NCBI RefSeq assembly: GCF_030272615.1
Contig: NC_081405.1
Location: forward strand, 316,439,541-316,503,540
From: Cryptomeria japonica
Taxonomy: Eukaryota > Streptophyta > Pinopsida > Cupressales > Cupressaceae
Length of the DNA: 64,000 nucleotides
Direction of reading: 5' to 3'
Shown in pieces: positions 10,653 to 21,865 of the stretch. A program made the translations under genes and the position numbers. The notes below the pieces were generated by a model. It saw nothing but the letters and a program-made list of their open reading frames with translations, did not search any database and had not been told where the DNA came from. How positions within the stretch are numbered: the first letter of the stretch is position 1; each line of letters opens with the position of its first letter.

Positions 10653-13600
10653 TTACCATTTGGTCGAGGCAACTGGTCAAAAATGGATTTATACTTTGTC
10701 CTTGCTTCAGTGAGGGCGATAGAGACTGCATCCTTGACACTGTCCATTAAAGAATTTTGTGCTTGAATGTCAGCCAATAGAGAAATTAAACCATCTAATG
10801 TGCTTCCCTCTTGTGTAATAGATAGGTAAGTAGCTCAGTTGATTTGTTCTTGAGCGGAGGACAAGTGTGGAATGAATAAGGTTTGAAGAGTCATAATGTC
10901 CATCCTTTTTTTGTGCTCTTCATTCCTGAGTTCCAATTGTTGAGCCATGAGCTATTGTAACTTTGTATAAAAATTATGAACAAAATTGGGCTCGGTGGTC
11001 AACTTATTTGAGAGATCGGTGATCTCTTTCTCAATTGCTTCTATTTTATTTTTGATATCTTAAATGAATAAAGAGAATGTACAGAGTTTCTAAAATAAAT
11101 AAAGAATGTGCTTGAGTTGAGGGGACAACTCAACAATAAATTTGACAAGTTTAACTATGCCAAGAGCAATAGCTTTTTGTACCTCTTCAATCATTTTTGC
11201 AGTGAGCTCTTTGTCCTTTAAATTGCTCAAATATTCAGATGCATCTACTCCATATGTCTCTATCTAATTGAGGAGTTCATCTAGTTGAATATGGATGGTT
11301 GCATCTATTGATACTATAGCTACAAGTAGCATATCTGATAATAGTGTCTTTACCTTCTGAAGTACTTTCTTTTTATTTTGTATGGCCATTTGTTTTTCCT
11401 GTTTGGCCTTTGCTTTGCATAGTTCACCGAATTCAATGAGCGCTTGCCCTTTTAATTTTGATATGTCTACATTGGGCAACACTATTGGTTTTGATATATC
11501 TACCTTGAAACTATGCTTTTTCATCTTCTTTTCTTTAGATTTGGTCGGTTGAACCTATACAATAGCTTGGGAGGATTGTGGATCCTCGAAAAGTTGCTCA
11601 GTGGAGGCAACACTTTTGTTAGTTTCTTTAGCATGTGTTGAGTCCTTTGGTGGTTCGGTGCTCGGGGTCTCAGTTGCAACATTTTCAGTGTTAGGAGGAT
11701 CCTAAGAGGTTTGTTCCCTAGTGGCCTGAGGAGTAGCTTCTCCTTCTATAGACTTGTGAACCTCTGCACCTTGTTCAGTACCTTGAGGGGCCTCAGTTGC
11801 AGCAGAATGAGTGACCGGAGGATAAGGCTGATCTTGTTCCAAAACTGACTCACTGGATACCAGTTTTGCATAGGCATTGCCTTCTATCATTTCTTGTTCA
11901 GGTGCCTCAGTGTCCATGATGTCTTCATCAATTTGGATGATGTCAGCAAGGTCTTGCTCGATGACATCAGGATCTTGCTTGGTGACATCAACAATTTCAA
12001 TTGTAGCTTGCTCACCAGCATCCTTGATTCTAAATATTTCCTCCCACTTTTCTTTTGTCTCTTTTTCCACTTCAATATATAGACCATTCATTAGTTTTAA
12101 GGCTCTTTATTTGATGAGGAACTTTGTGTGGTAGGCTATCAGATGTTCTTTTATTTCAACTACTGACATGTCTGGAAAGAGATGTACTGGACTTCTTTCT
12201 CTAATATGTTTCTCCAAGTCCATTGCATATTTCCACCTGTTATCAATATGCAAATATAATTCATTTGAAAGAGATCTACATACTTCCAATGGGACCAAGC
12301 GGAATTTCCATAATGTGTAGATGACCGCTTCTTCTATTTGTCTCTTTTCATCATCAGATCTAGATTCATATTTTACATATCTGAATGATCCAAATCCACC
12401 ATATTTTTCAGGTTAGTACATAAATTAGCAACACTATGTACATTTTCCTTCTTACTCTTGACAATCTGAAATTTTTTAGCATCTTCAGACTCGATGTCAC
12501 TAGACTCTTTTGTCAAAATGAGTCTCTGAGTAGATTTATTTTAAGTCTTTGTTACCTTAGGAACAAAAACAATCTTTGGTTTCTTACTCAGTGACACTGC
12601 AGATGATCTTGTGTTTGGGCGCTTTACTGAGGGAGTCGGTGATGCCTTTGATGTGTCCTGTTTCTTCCTCTTCAAAACTTTCCCTTTAGACAACTTGGTG
12701 CTTAGTGTAATAGTAGCCTCTTGGGCTTTTGATTCTTCCTTGGTGATTACTAGCATGCCCTTGATAGGTGTGGAGGAAGAACCTTCTCCAAATTTCTTTG
12801 ACAGTGCCTTGATCATCTTTGTTGCTTTTCTTGTAGCTTTTGGTACTACAATGCCCATCTTTACTTTCTCTTTCACTTCTTCATATGTTCCATACCTCAG
12901 CTCCGTAGCATGCCTTGGTAGTGTAAGAAAGGTATCTATCTACTGTTGTGTGATGTCAAAGTCAACCTCATAGCCTATAGGTGGTAAAGATTGAGTTCTT
13001 GGTTCCACAACATTCACATAGCAGTAGTCGATGTCTACTTCAAAGCATATGTCATCTTTGTATTTTTCCACTAGCTGGGGTGGAATTCTATACCTGTTAT
13101 GCATCCTCTCTTGAAACTTGCTGAAATAATCATCCATAATATCATTGAAGTTGTCACCTAGACGTTTGATAAAGTCATTGATTTGATGGGTGACTGGTCG
13201 GTGTAGCTCACAAACTACTTTACCGACTGTTGGAAAGAATTTTTCAAAATAGAAAAACATGCATAATAATAGTTATCCAAACTTTAGTGTATTGGCCGAG
13301 TTGTTCTTCTTCGGCTTCCTGATGGTGTTCAGATTCTCAAACAAGTTTTTCAGCAATACTTCACAAAGATCAATTTTCATTCCCTTTTTCACAATTTTGT
13401 ATGCTAAGTCAACTGCTGCATAGGGTACACTGTTTTCCCTTGCCGATTGGAAGAAACAATAACCTATCACTCTAATAGAAAACTTTAGTTCTGCATCAGT
13501 GACATTGTTCAATTTCAGTCCTCTGCAATCTAATTCCACTCCAATTAAGGTGATCAATTCCTTTTGTGATATCATCTTCTGAACTCAGGCATGATCATAA

Positions 13601-14019
13601 ATAGGGTAATTGGTGATCAGATGAATGATTTCCTTGGTGATTTTAAATGGTTGCTCCTCTAACCACATGAAACCATCGTGAACTCTACTCAGAACAAACT
13701 TGACCCACTGGGGTTTGAAGACACAGGGATAGGTTAGGGCTTCAGTCAATCCCTTGATCTTAATGTGCTCATACTTTCTATCCAATTTCCCATTGGTGCA
13801 CAATTCATCATAGTTGTCTTTGATCCCAACATGACCTAGTTCTTGAACTCGACATTTGGTGAAGAATCTGACATCCGCAACTAGTGAAACTCTATCCAGG
13901 ATTAGTGAAAATGCAATTTTGTCATCTGGTTTGGATGCTACTTTGTGAGTTAGAGAGTATTTTAGTGAGGGCTTTTCAACATTCTGAACAACAACAAGTT
14001 CTTGGATCTTCGGTGCCAT
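10653..14019 (-). pseudogene. Inner element ORF2: large protein of unknown function
   Basis: A span of about 1,120 codons starting 'MAPKIQELVVV' at 14019 and ending 'FDQLPRPNGN' at 10653. Regions in order are a globular N-terminal part of about 350 residues with blocks such as 'WVKFVLSRVHDGFMWLEEQ' and 'ITKEIIHLITNYP' (13260-14019); 'YRIPPQLVEKYKDDICFEVD' at about 13075; a basic Lys/Ser/Thr-rich part (about 12541-12876); an acidic Gln/Glu/Thr-rich part (11702-12091); and a C-terminal helical part (10653-11524). The N-terminal part loosely recalls plant transposon-associated domains, but I cannot name it. There are several stops and at least two frameshifts. It is the same protein as in the outer copy. 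Confidence 0.65.
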
Positions 14020-14585
14020 TGTAGATTTTAGATAGAAATTATCAAAAGATCCTTAGGGTTTGAAAACTTTCAAATGACAGATGCTTTTCCTCTTAACAAA
14101 TATGAAACAGAAATCTTCAACAGATATGATCGGTAAACCAGCTTAACAATGCATTGAGATTGATGTAAATACCTTGAATTTCACTTCGGAGGAGGTTTGA
14201 TCGCCTTAGATTCACTTTGCTCTGTTCTCTCGAAAACTTGGTGAGCAAAAATGACCGCGGAAATGCTTTAAGTACACAATATACCTTATCGGGATCCATG
14301 TAGGTTAGGTTAAAACATTAAATGCACCTGGTTCCACTAAACTGATTTACTCTCCTTTTTTCCGCTTTAAATGAGTAGCTAGATTTCCTTGATTTATCGA
14401 CTCAACAGGCTTCCTGTAGTTACCAACTTGATAGGTTTCCTATATAATACTTCAAAAGACTTTGATAGAATTTCAAACTTACTAATACATCTTAGTTATG
14501 CAGATTTTGAATTAAGTACATAATAAAGTAGGAACTATTAAGAATTGATCTTTGAGAGAGTGCAATCCCTTCATACCTTTACCGA

Positions 14586-15937
14586 TTAATTTGGAATAGG
14601 TGCACCTAACTTGATAGGTAAGGTGCTTTCTTCATTTGACACAGTTTCCTTCTTTTTCCAAATCATCTGTAATTTTCCTTTTATTTCTTTAGTGTCTCTT
14701 CTAGGTTGATCTTTGCAATCTCCAACCAAGTGTACAACTTTGTGACAGTGAAAACATGCCATACCAGGATTTCTCCATGATCTTCAGTTGTTCATTCCAA
14801 ACCTTATAAAGCAGTTGGCACTTATATGTCTATATCTTCCACAACATTCACACCATATCCTTGTATTGTAATCCCATGGTACTGCAACATATGATCAGTT
14901 AAGTTCTCTATGAGTTTGGTAGCTTCTAGTATTTGCTTGGTGTGTAGACCACATATAGTTCTTTTGCTTAAACCAACACTTCTCGGTACTGTGTCCATAT
15001 CTATTGTAGTTGTTACAAAACCCTTTGAATTTTGCCTTCTTATAATTGCTAGCTAACTTTTTCCTACATTGGTTAAATGTGTGACCATATTTATTGCAAT
15101 TGTAACAATAATCATTGGACTTAGTGACATTCGGTTGCTTACCTTTTCTGATTTGGCAAATGTTGGCAGTAGGACCTTGATTTCCATAGTAGTTGCAAAT
15201 AGGCTTCTTTCTTTTGATGTTCTACTTGATTCTAGCTTGCTTTGATGATTCTCCTCTCTCGGTAGTATGAATTCCCTTCTCGGTGGAGTCTTTTCCTTTG
15301 TAACCGAGTCCTGCATCTTTGTTGGGTCTTCTTGTATTCAGTTGCTCATCCAACATCTTTGATGCTTAATAACTCTTCTTAAGTGCTTCTTTAGATTTCT
15401 TCTCTATTTCAAGTTCATCGGTCAACCTTGATACTTCAAGTTTCAATGCTTGATTCTCATTATCTTTAAGATTTGCTTCATGATGTGCATAACCTAGTTG
15501 ATCTACAGATTTTGTTGAATCCCAGTCAATCTTATGATTTCATCATTCTTTTTAGATGCTAATGCCTCAAGTTGTTGTTTCTCTCTTTCTAAATCTCTTA
15601 CTTTATCGTCAGTTGTCCTTAATGCATCAAGATTTTCAATCATCTGTGTGTTGAAACGCTCATGTTCTCTTTTCATTGCTTTTAGATGATCAATCAGTGC
15701 TTTGTTCTTTTCTATCAACACTTCAATCATTTCTTCAGTCTCTTGAGACATACTATTCTCAGATGATGTCTCAATTTGTTCCACTAACTCTTGAGAGTCC
15801 TGCAAATCATTAGATAATCTCCTTCTAACTTTCAATGATTTTTGCATTTGTCTTTGCATGTCTGCAATCACTTGATTAGCATGATCCAACTCGTCTTGCA
15901 GATATACAATTCTCTGAGATTGTTTATAGCCTTCCAT
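14586..15937 (-). pseudogene. Inner element gag-like ORF (coiled coil plus CCHC knuckles)
   Basis: It starts at ATG 15937 ('MEGYKQSQRIVY'). About 230 residues of heptad-like coiled coil follow (Glu/Gln/Leu/Lys rich, e.g. 'MQRQMQKSLKVRRRL'), then a zinc-knuckle array. Compared with the outer copy, knuckles 2, 4 and 5 keep CX2CX4HX4C, while knuckle 1 has lost a Cys and the His and knuckle 3 a Cys. A frameshift falls before the last knuckle. Its position just after the primer site and its RNA-binding knuckles support a gag-like packaging role, but there is no recognisable copia or gypsy capsid domain. Confidence 0.7.
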
Positions 15938-15985
15938 TGATAAGATCTTTCTCTTTAGGTTGTTAAACCTTTTTTCAAGATTCAA

Positions 15986-15997
15986 GCTCTAATACCA
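15986..15997 (-). other. Primer binding site of inner element
   Basis: Minus strand TGGTATTAGAGC, two bases from the LTR. It differs by one base from TGGTATCAGAGC, the common plant initiator-Met-tRNA primer site. Confidence 0.85.
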
Positions 15998-15999
15998 AT

Positions 16000-17192
16000 T
16001 GTTAGGCCCAATATGGAAAGCTAATGTACTAAGAGGGGAGGGGTGAATCAGTACTTCAAAACTTTTCTTCAACAATAACTTTACTGTTAAGCATAAACTT
16101 AATAGTGCAGTAACATAATATAATGCTAAAACAAATGAATAACAATCATACATGATTCACTCCATAACACATATATTTTGGTTACACAAAAACTCTTGGT
16201 TAGAGAGAAAAACTGTGGTTGGGATGACCCCCACAACTTCACTGCTGCAATAATAAATGTTGTTTGGTTAGAGCTACATGTTTAGCTATTTCTGATGGCT
16301 TACCCTGTTAGGAGTATCAAGATCGTTAGATCTACCTTGCTAAATAATTTTACAACACTTATTCTAAATGTTGCACCTGGTTAAAGGCTTTACAATTTAT
16401 AGACTTAGTTAGAGTCTTTTACCCTGTTAAAGGATTCTCTTACAACTTCAAAATATTATAATAAATCATTACAAATATCTGCAACTTTACATCTAAAATG
16501 TTATATTAGATTCTAGGTGCTCAAAATGATATTACCTTGGTAATCCATATATTAACTCAGTAAACCCTTCTGTTTACTCTATTCCTTGACTGTTCTCTGA
16601 AATCCTTCTCGATGACCTTTGTGTTTCTCTATCAACTGTAACAATCATAACACTCTGTGATATCTCATGATTTTCCTTTATGTATATGTCTTGATTCACA
16701 CACACATGCACATATATACTTGCACATATATCTAATCCTGAATTCATGCTATATAAATAGATCTCTTATGTTGGTTATTTGGTCCATGCTTCGATCTTAC
16801 AAACATGATTTCTCGAATGAATAACCATGCAAAATATTTCATTGGTTAGATGACCTCAAAATCATACACAATCTTTAAGTGCAATTTCCAATGTGATAAC
16901 GGTTACTTGTTACTTTATCTTTGTAACATGTTTCCCATATATGTCCAGGTTCAGTGAATCTGGTAACACGTTTCACTTGATGTGTGTTCACTCAATATAT
17001 CATTCTTGCTGCTCGGTAGACATAGAGTGTTACTCGGTAGAGTGTTTGGTGTATACTATGCTCTGAGACTACTTTCTTCTATAACCAACTTCATTGTGCA
17101 CACCGACAGAAAGATTCGGTAGAAGTAACTGACTAGAATATATAGAATAACTTTGAACATAAGACTAATGGTAATCTTAGTAAGTAGTAACA
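16000..17192 (-). repeat. 5' LTR of inner element
   Basis: An LTR of 1193 bp pairing with 9130-10327. A TATATAAATA stretch lies at about 16750. Ends are TG...CA. Confidence 0.9.
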
Positions 17193-17197
17193 CCTTT
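17193..17197. repeat. Target-site duplication of the inner element, right copy
   Basis: CCTTT, identical to 9125-9129. Confidence 0.92.
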
Positions 17198-18750
17198 GTA
17201 CTCTTGACAATCTGAAATTTGTTTTTGTCTTCAGATTTAGTGTCACTAGACTCTTTAGTCAAAATGAGTCTCCGAGTAGATTTCTTGTAAGTTTTTGTTA
17301 CCTTGGGTGTGGCAACATTCTTTGTTTTCTTACTCAGTGATGTTGTAGATTCTCTTGTGTTAGGTCGCTTTGCTGGAGGAGTCAGTGATACTTTTGATGT
17401 ATCATGTTTCTTTCTTTTCAAAACTTTCCCTTTAGGTGATTCGGTGCTCAATGTTATAGCTGCCTCTTGGGCTTCAGATTCCTCTTCGGTGATGGCTAGG
17501 GAACCCTTGATAGGTGTGGAGGAAGAACCTTCTCCAATTTTCTCCGTTAATACCTTGATCATTTTTGTTGCCTTCCTTGTAGCCTTGGACACTACAATGC
17601 TCATTTTTACTTTTTCTTTCACTTCTTCATATGTTCCATACCTCAACTCGGTAGAATGCCTTGGTAATGTAAGAAAAGAATCTATCTTCTGTTGTGTGAT
17701 GTCAAAATAAATCTCATAACCCATAGGTGGCAAAGATTGAGTTCTCGGTTCCACAACATTAACATAGTAGTAATCAATGTCCACTTCAAAACATATGTCA
17801 TCCTTGTATCTCTCCATTAACTTGGGTGGAATTCTATATCTGTTATGCATCTTCTCCTGAAACTTGCTAAAATAATCATCCATAATATCATTAAAATTAT
17901 CACCTAGCTTCTTGATGAAGTCATTGATTTGATGGGTGGTTGGTCAATGTAGTTCCCAAACAACTTTATTGATTGATGGAAAGAATTTCTCAAAATAGAA
18001 AAACATGCATACCAGAAGTGATCCAAATTTTAGTGTATTAGCCGAATTGTTCTTCTTTGGCTTCCTTATGGTATTGAGATTTTCAAATAGGTTTTTCAAC
18101 AATACATCACATAAATCAATTTTCATGCCTTTCTTCACAATTTTATATGCTAAGTCGACTGCTACACAGGGTACACTATTTTCCCTTCCTGATTGGAAGA
18201 AACAATAACCTATTACTCTAATGGAAAACTTTAGCTTTGCATTTGTGACATTGTTCAATTTCAGTCCTCTACAATCAAATTCTACTCCGGTTAAACTGAT
18301 CAATTCCTTCTGTGATATCATTTTTTGAGCTCGGGTATGATCATAAATAGGGTAGCCAGTGATCAAATGAATGATTTCCTTGGTGATCTTAAACGATTGC
18401 TCTTCTAACCACATGAAGTCATTATGAACTCTGCTTAGAACAAACTTGACCCATTGGGGATAGGTTAGGGCTTCAGTCAATCCCTTGATTTTGATGTGTT
18501 CATATTTGCTATCCATTTTACCATCGGTACACAATTCATCATATGCATCTTTGATTTCAACATGACCTAGTTCCTCAACTCGACACTTAGTGAAGAATCT
18601 CACATCCTCAACTAATAAAACTCTATGCAGAATGAGTGAAAATGCAGTTTTGTCATCCAGTTTAGATGCAATTTTGGGAGTTAAAGAGTATTTCAGTGAG
18701 AGCTTTTCAATGTTCTCAACAACAATGGGCTTTTGGATCTTTGGGACCAT
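17198..18750 (-). pseudogene. Outer element ORF2, 5' part (unknown protein)
   Basis: It starts 'MVPKIQKPIVVEN' at 18750 and runs in one frame, with a stop near 17941, to the inner insertion at 17198. It contains the globular N-terminal part (about 270 residues, 'ITKEIIHLITGYP', 'FDCRGLKLNNV'), the 'YRIPPKLMERYKDDICFEVD' block at about 17830, and the basic Lys/Ser/Thr-rich part to 'TKESSDTKSEDKNKFQIVKS'. It continues at 9124 downward after the nested element. The better-preserved reading frame here shows that ORF2 is a genuine coding region of the family. Function unknown. Confidence 0.7.
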
Positions 18751-19334
18751 TGTAGATCTTAGATAAATATTAAGAAAAGATCCTTAGGGTTTGAAGACTT
18801 TCAAATGGCAGATGCTTTCTACTTAGCAAATAACAACTTGATATGATCGGTAAACTATCTTGATAATACATTGTGATTGATGTAAATACCTTTGAATTTG
18901 CTTCGTAGGAGGTTTGATCACCTTTGATTTGCTTTTCTCTGCTTTCCTAAAAACTTGGTGAGTGAAAAATGACCATGCAATAGCTTTAAGTATTCATCGT
19001 ACCTCATCGGGCTTCGTGTAGTTAGATTAGAAAACATTAAATGCACTTGGTACCACTACTTCTTTTTATGCTTTTATCGAGTAGCCAGACTTCCTACATT
19101 TACTGACTTGATAGGCTTCCAAAAGACTTTGATAAAATTTCAATTTTTCTAATGCATCTTTAATTATGCAGATTTTGAATCAAGTACAAAATGAAATAGG
19201 AACTGTTAAGATTTGACCTTTGAGAGAATGTGTTCCCTTCATACCTTGCCTGATTAATTTGGAGTAGGTGCACCTAGCTTGGTAGATAAGGTGCTTTCTT
19301 TATTTGACACAATTTTCTTCTTTTTCCAAATCAT

Positions 19335-20606
19335 CTATAATTTTTCTTTTATTTCCTCAATGTCTCCTCTAGGTTGATCTCTGCAATCTCTAGCCAAGTG
19401 TCCAACTTTGTGACAATGAAAACATGCCATACCAGGATTTCTCCATGATCTTTGGTTGTTCATTCTAAACCTTATAAAGCAGTTGGCACTTATATGTCCA
19501 TATCTTCCACAAAATTCACACCATATCCTTGTATTGTAATCCCATGGTACTGCAGAATACTATCGGTAAGGATCTGTGTGAGTTTGGTAGCCTCTAGTAT
19601 TTGCTCGGTGTGTAGACCACATATAGTTTTTCTGTTTAAACCAACACTCCTTGGTACTATGTCCATATCTATTGCAGTTTTTACAAAACCCTTTGAATTT
19701 TGCCTTCTTATAATTGCTAGTAGACTTTGTCCTACATTGGTTAGATGTGTGACCATATTTGTTGCAATTGTGACAATAACCATTAGACCTAGTGACATTC
19801 AGTTGCTTACCTATTCTGATTTGGCACATGTTAGCAGTGTGACCTTGTTTTCCACAGTAGTTGCAAACAAGCTTCTTTCCTTTGATATTCTTCTTCTTTC
19901 CAGCTTTCTTTGATGATTATCCTCTCTCGGTTGTATGAATTCCCTTCTCAGTAGAGTCTTTTCCTTTGTAACCGAGTCCTCCTTCTTTGTTGGGTCTTCT
20001 TGTATTCAGTTGCTCATCCAACATCTTTGATGCTTCATAACTCTTTTTCAGTGTTTCCTTGGATTTATTTTTTGTTTCAAGTTCATTGGTTAACCTTGAT
20101 ACTTCAAGTTTCAATGCTTGATTCTCATCATCTTTCAAATTTGCTTCATGATGTGCATAGCCCAATTGATCTAACAGATTTTGTTGAATCTGAGTCAACC
20201 TTGTGATTTCATCATTCTTTTCAGATACTAATGCTTCAAGCTGTTGTTTTTCTCTTTCTAGATCTCTTACTTTATCTTCAGTTGTCCTCAATGTATCAAG
20301 ATTCTCAGTAATCTATGTGCTGAAATGTTCATGTCCTCTTTTCATTGTTTTTAGCTGATTAGTCAGTGCTTTGTTCTTCTCCTTTAGTTCTTCAATCATC
20401 TCTTTAGTCTCCTCAGATATACTATTCTCAGATGATGTTTCAATTTGTTCCACTGACTCTTCAGAGTTCTGCAAATCATCAAATAATCTCCTTCTAACTT
20501 TCAATGATTTTTGCATTTGTCTTTGCATGTCTGCAATCACTTGATTAGCATGATCCAACTCTTCTTGTAGATACACATTTTTTCGAGATTGTTCATAGCC
20601 TTCCAT
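19335..20606 (-). pseudogene. Outer element gag-like ORF with five CCHC zinc knuckles
   Basis: A 424-codon span in one frame (ATG 20606, stop 19335-19337) broken by only a few point stops (near 20310, 19917 and 19557). Residues 1 to about 240 are a long coiled coil ('MQRQMQKSLKVRRRL', 'DLEREKQQLEALVSEKNDE'). Five CX2CX4HX4C knuckles follow, at 19824-19865 (CNYC), 19734-19775 (CHNC), 19644-19685 (CKNC), 19479-19520 (CEFC) and 19383-19424 (CFHC), all with the pattern intact. Knuckles bind nucleic acid, and the position next to the primer site suggests RNA packaging. No protease signature follows. Typical plant copia or gypsy Gag proteins carry one or two knuckles, so five is unusual. Confidence 0.75.
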
Positions 20607-20654
20607 TGATAAGATCTTTCTCTTTAGGCTGTTAAACCCTTTTCCAAGATTCAA

Positions 20655-20666
20655 GCTCTGATACCA
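20655..20666 (-). other. Primer binding site of outer element
   Basis: Minus strand TGGTATCAGAGC, two bases inside the 5' LTR. It matches the plant initiator-Met-tRNA 3' end and is identical to the copia element's site at 39953-39964. Confidence 0.9.
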
Positions 20667-20668
20667 TT

Positions 20669-21860
20669 TGTTAGGCCCAATATGGAAAGCTAATGTACTG
20701 AGAGGGGAGGGGTGAATCAGTACTTCAAATCCTTTTATCAACAATATCTTCACTATTATGCATGAACCACAAACTGCTGTAACATAACATAAAGCTAAAA
20801 CAAATAAATAACAATCATACATGATTCACTCCATAACACATATATTTTGGTTACGTAGAAACTCTTTGTTAGAGAGAAAAACTGTGATGGGGATGGCACA
20901 CACAACTTCACTATTGCAATAATAAAGGTTGCTTGGTTAGAGCTACATGTTCAGCTATTTCTAATAGCTTACCCTGTTAGGAGTATCAAGATCATTAGAT
21001 CTACCGTGCTAAAGGATTTTACAACACTTATTCTAAATGCTGCACCTGAAAGGCTTTACAATTTATAGACTTTGTTAGAGTCTTTTACCCTGTTAAAGGT
21101 TTCTCTTACAACTTCAAAATATTAAAACAAAATCTTTACAAATATATGCAACTTTACATCTGGAATGTTATAGCAGATTCTATGTGCTCAAAATGAGATT
21201 ACCTTGCTTATAGCATACCTCGGTAACCCATAAAGTAACTCAGTAAACCCTTCTGTTTACTCTGTTCTTTGACTGTTCTCTGAAATCCTTCTCGGTGACC
21301 TCTGTGTCTCTATAACAGTCATAACACTTAGTGCTTCCTTATCTGTCACATGTGTCTTGCTTCACACACATTCATCCCTTCTTTTTTCTTCATATCTTTT
21401 GATCCTCAATTCATGTTGTATAAATAGATATCTTATGTCAATGATCAGGTTCATTGCTTCGATCTTACAAACATGATTTATTGAATGGATAACCATACAA
21501 AATATTTCATTGGATAGATGACCTCAAAATCATAAAAAATCTTTAAGTGCAATTTCCATTGTGATAACGGTTCTATGTTCCTCGATCTTGTAACACGTTT
21601 TCCCATGTGTGTCTAGATTCAATGAATCTGGTAACACAATTCACTTGGTGTATATCAACTAAGTGTATCATTGTTTCTGCTCGGTATACATGGAATGTTA
21701 CTTGGTAGACAGCTCGATGAATACTGGGCTCTGTGACTACTTTCTTTTATAACTGACTGCTCTGTGCATACTGACTGAATGTTTCAATAGTAGTAACTGA
21801 CTAGAGTATATAGAATGACTTTGGATATAAAACTAATGGCAACTATAAGAAGTAGTAACA
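20669..21860 (-). repeat. 5' LTR of outer element
   Basis: An LTR of 1192 bp with top-strand ends TGTTAGGCCC and AGTAGTAACA, pairing with 5833-7027. Confidence 0.9.
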
Positions 21861-21865
21861 AATTC
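21861..21865. repeat. Target-site duplication of the outer LTR element, right copy
   Basis: AATTC, matching GATTC at 5828-5832 with one difference. LINE coding text resumes at 21866. Confidence 0.8.

Larger units (their letters stand above)
9130..17192 (-). mobile_element. Inner non-autonomous LTR retrotransposon, same family
   Basis: Complete 8063-bp copy with LTRs at 9130-10327 and 16000-17192 (top strand TGTTAGGCCC...GTAGTAACA), a primer site next to the right LTR, a PPT next to the left LTR and a perfect 5-bp TSD. Order on the minus strand is LTR, primer site, coiled-coil/zinc-knuckle ORF, ORF2, PPT, LTR. It inserted in the same orientation into an older copy of its own family. Like the outer copy it lacks any visible pol domain. 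Stops and shifts in both ORFs show it is also inactive as a coding unit. Confidence 0.92.
5833..21860 (-). mobile_element. Outer non-autonomous LTR retrotransposon (LARD-like)
   Basis: LTRs at 5833-7027 and 20669-21860 share the same ends (top strand TGTTAGGCCC...AGTAGTAACA, the left copy starting TA). The primer site lies inside the right LTR and the PPT inside the left LTR, so the element runs on the minus strand. Without the nested copy at 9130-17192 it is about 7.96 kb, close to the inner copy's 8.06 kb. It encodes a coiled-coil/zinc-knuckle protein and a second large protein but shows no protease, integrase, RT or RNase H motifs. That fits a LARD (large retrotransposon derivative), which would depend on enzymes from another element. 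Confidence 0.9.

Noticed and set aside
20313-20822. Gag-like ORF beginning with 'MYDCYLFVLALC' inside the LTR
   Set aside because: The first 50 residues come from LTR and primer-site sequence. The coding start more likely lies downstream at 20606, where the coiled coil begins. The same LTR-derived peptide at 5753-5986 is not a gene.
5833-21860. A single autonomous retrotransposon of 16 kb
   Set aside because: Four LTRs and two clean TSD pairs show two nested elements of about 8 kb each. No pol domain was found in either.
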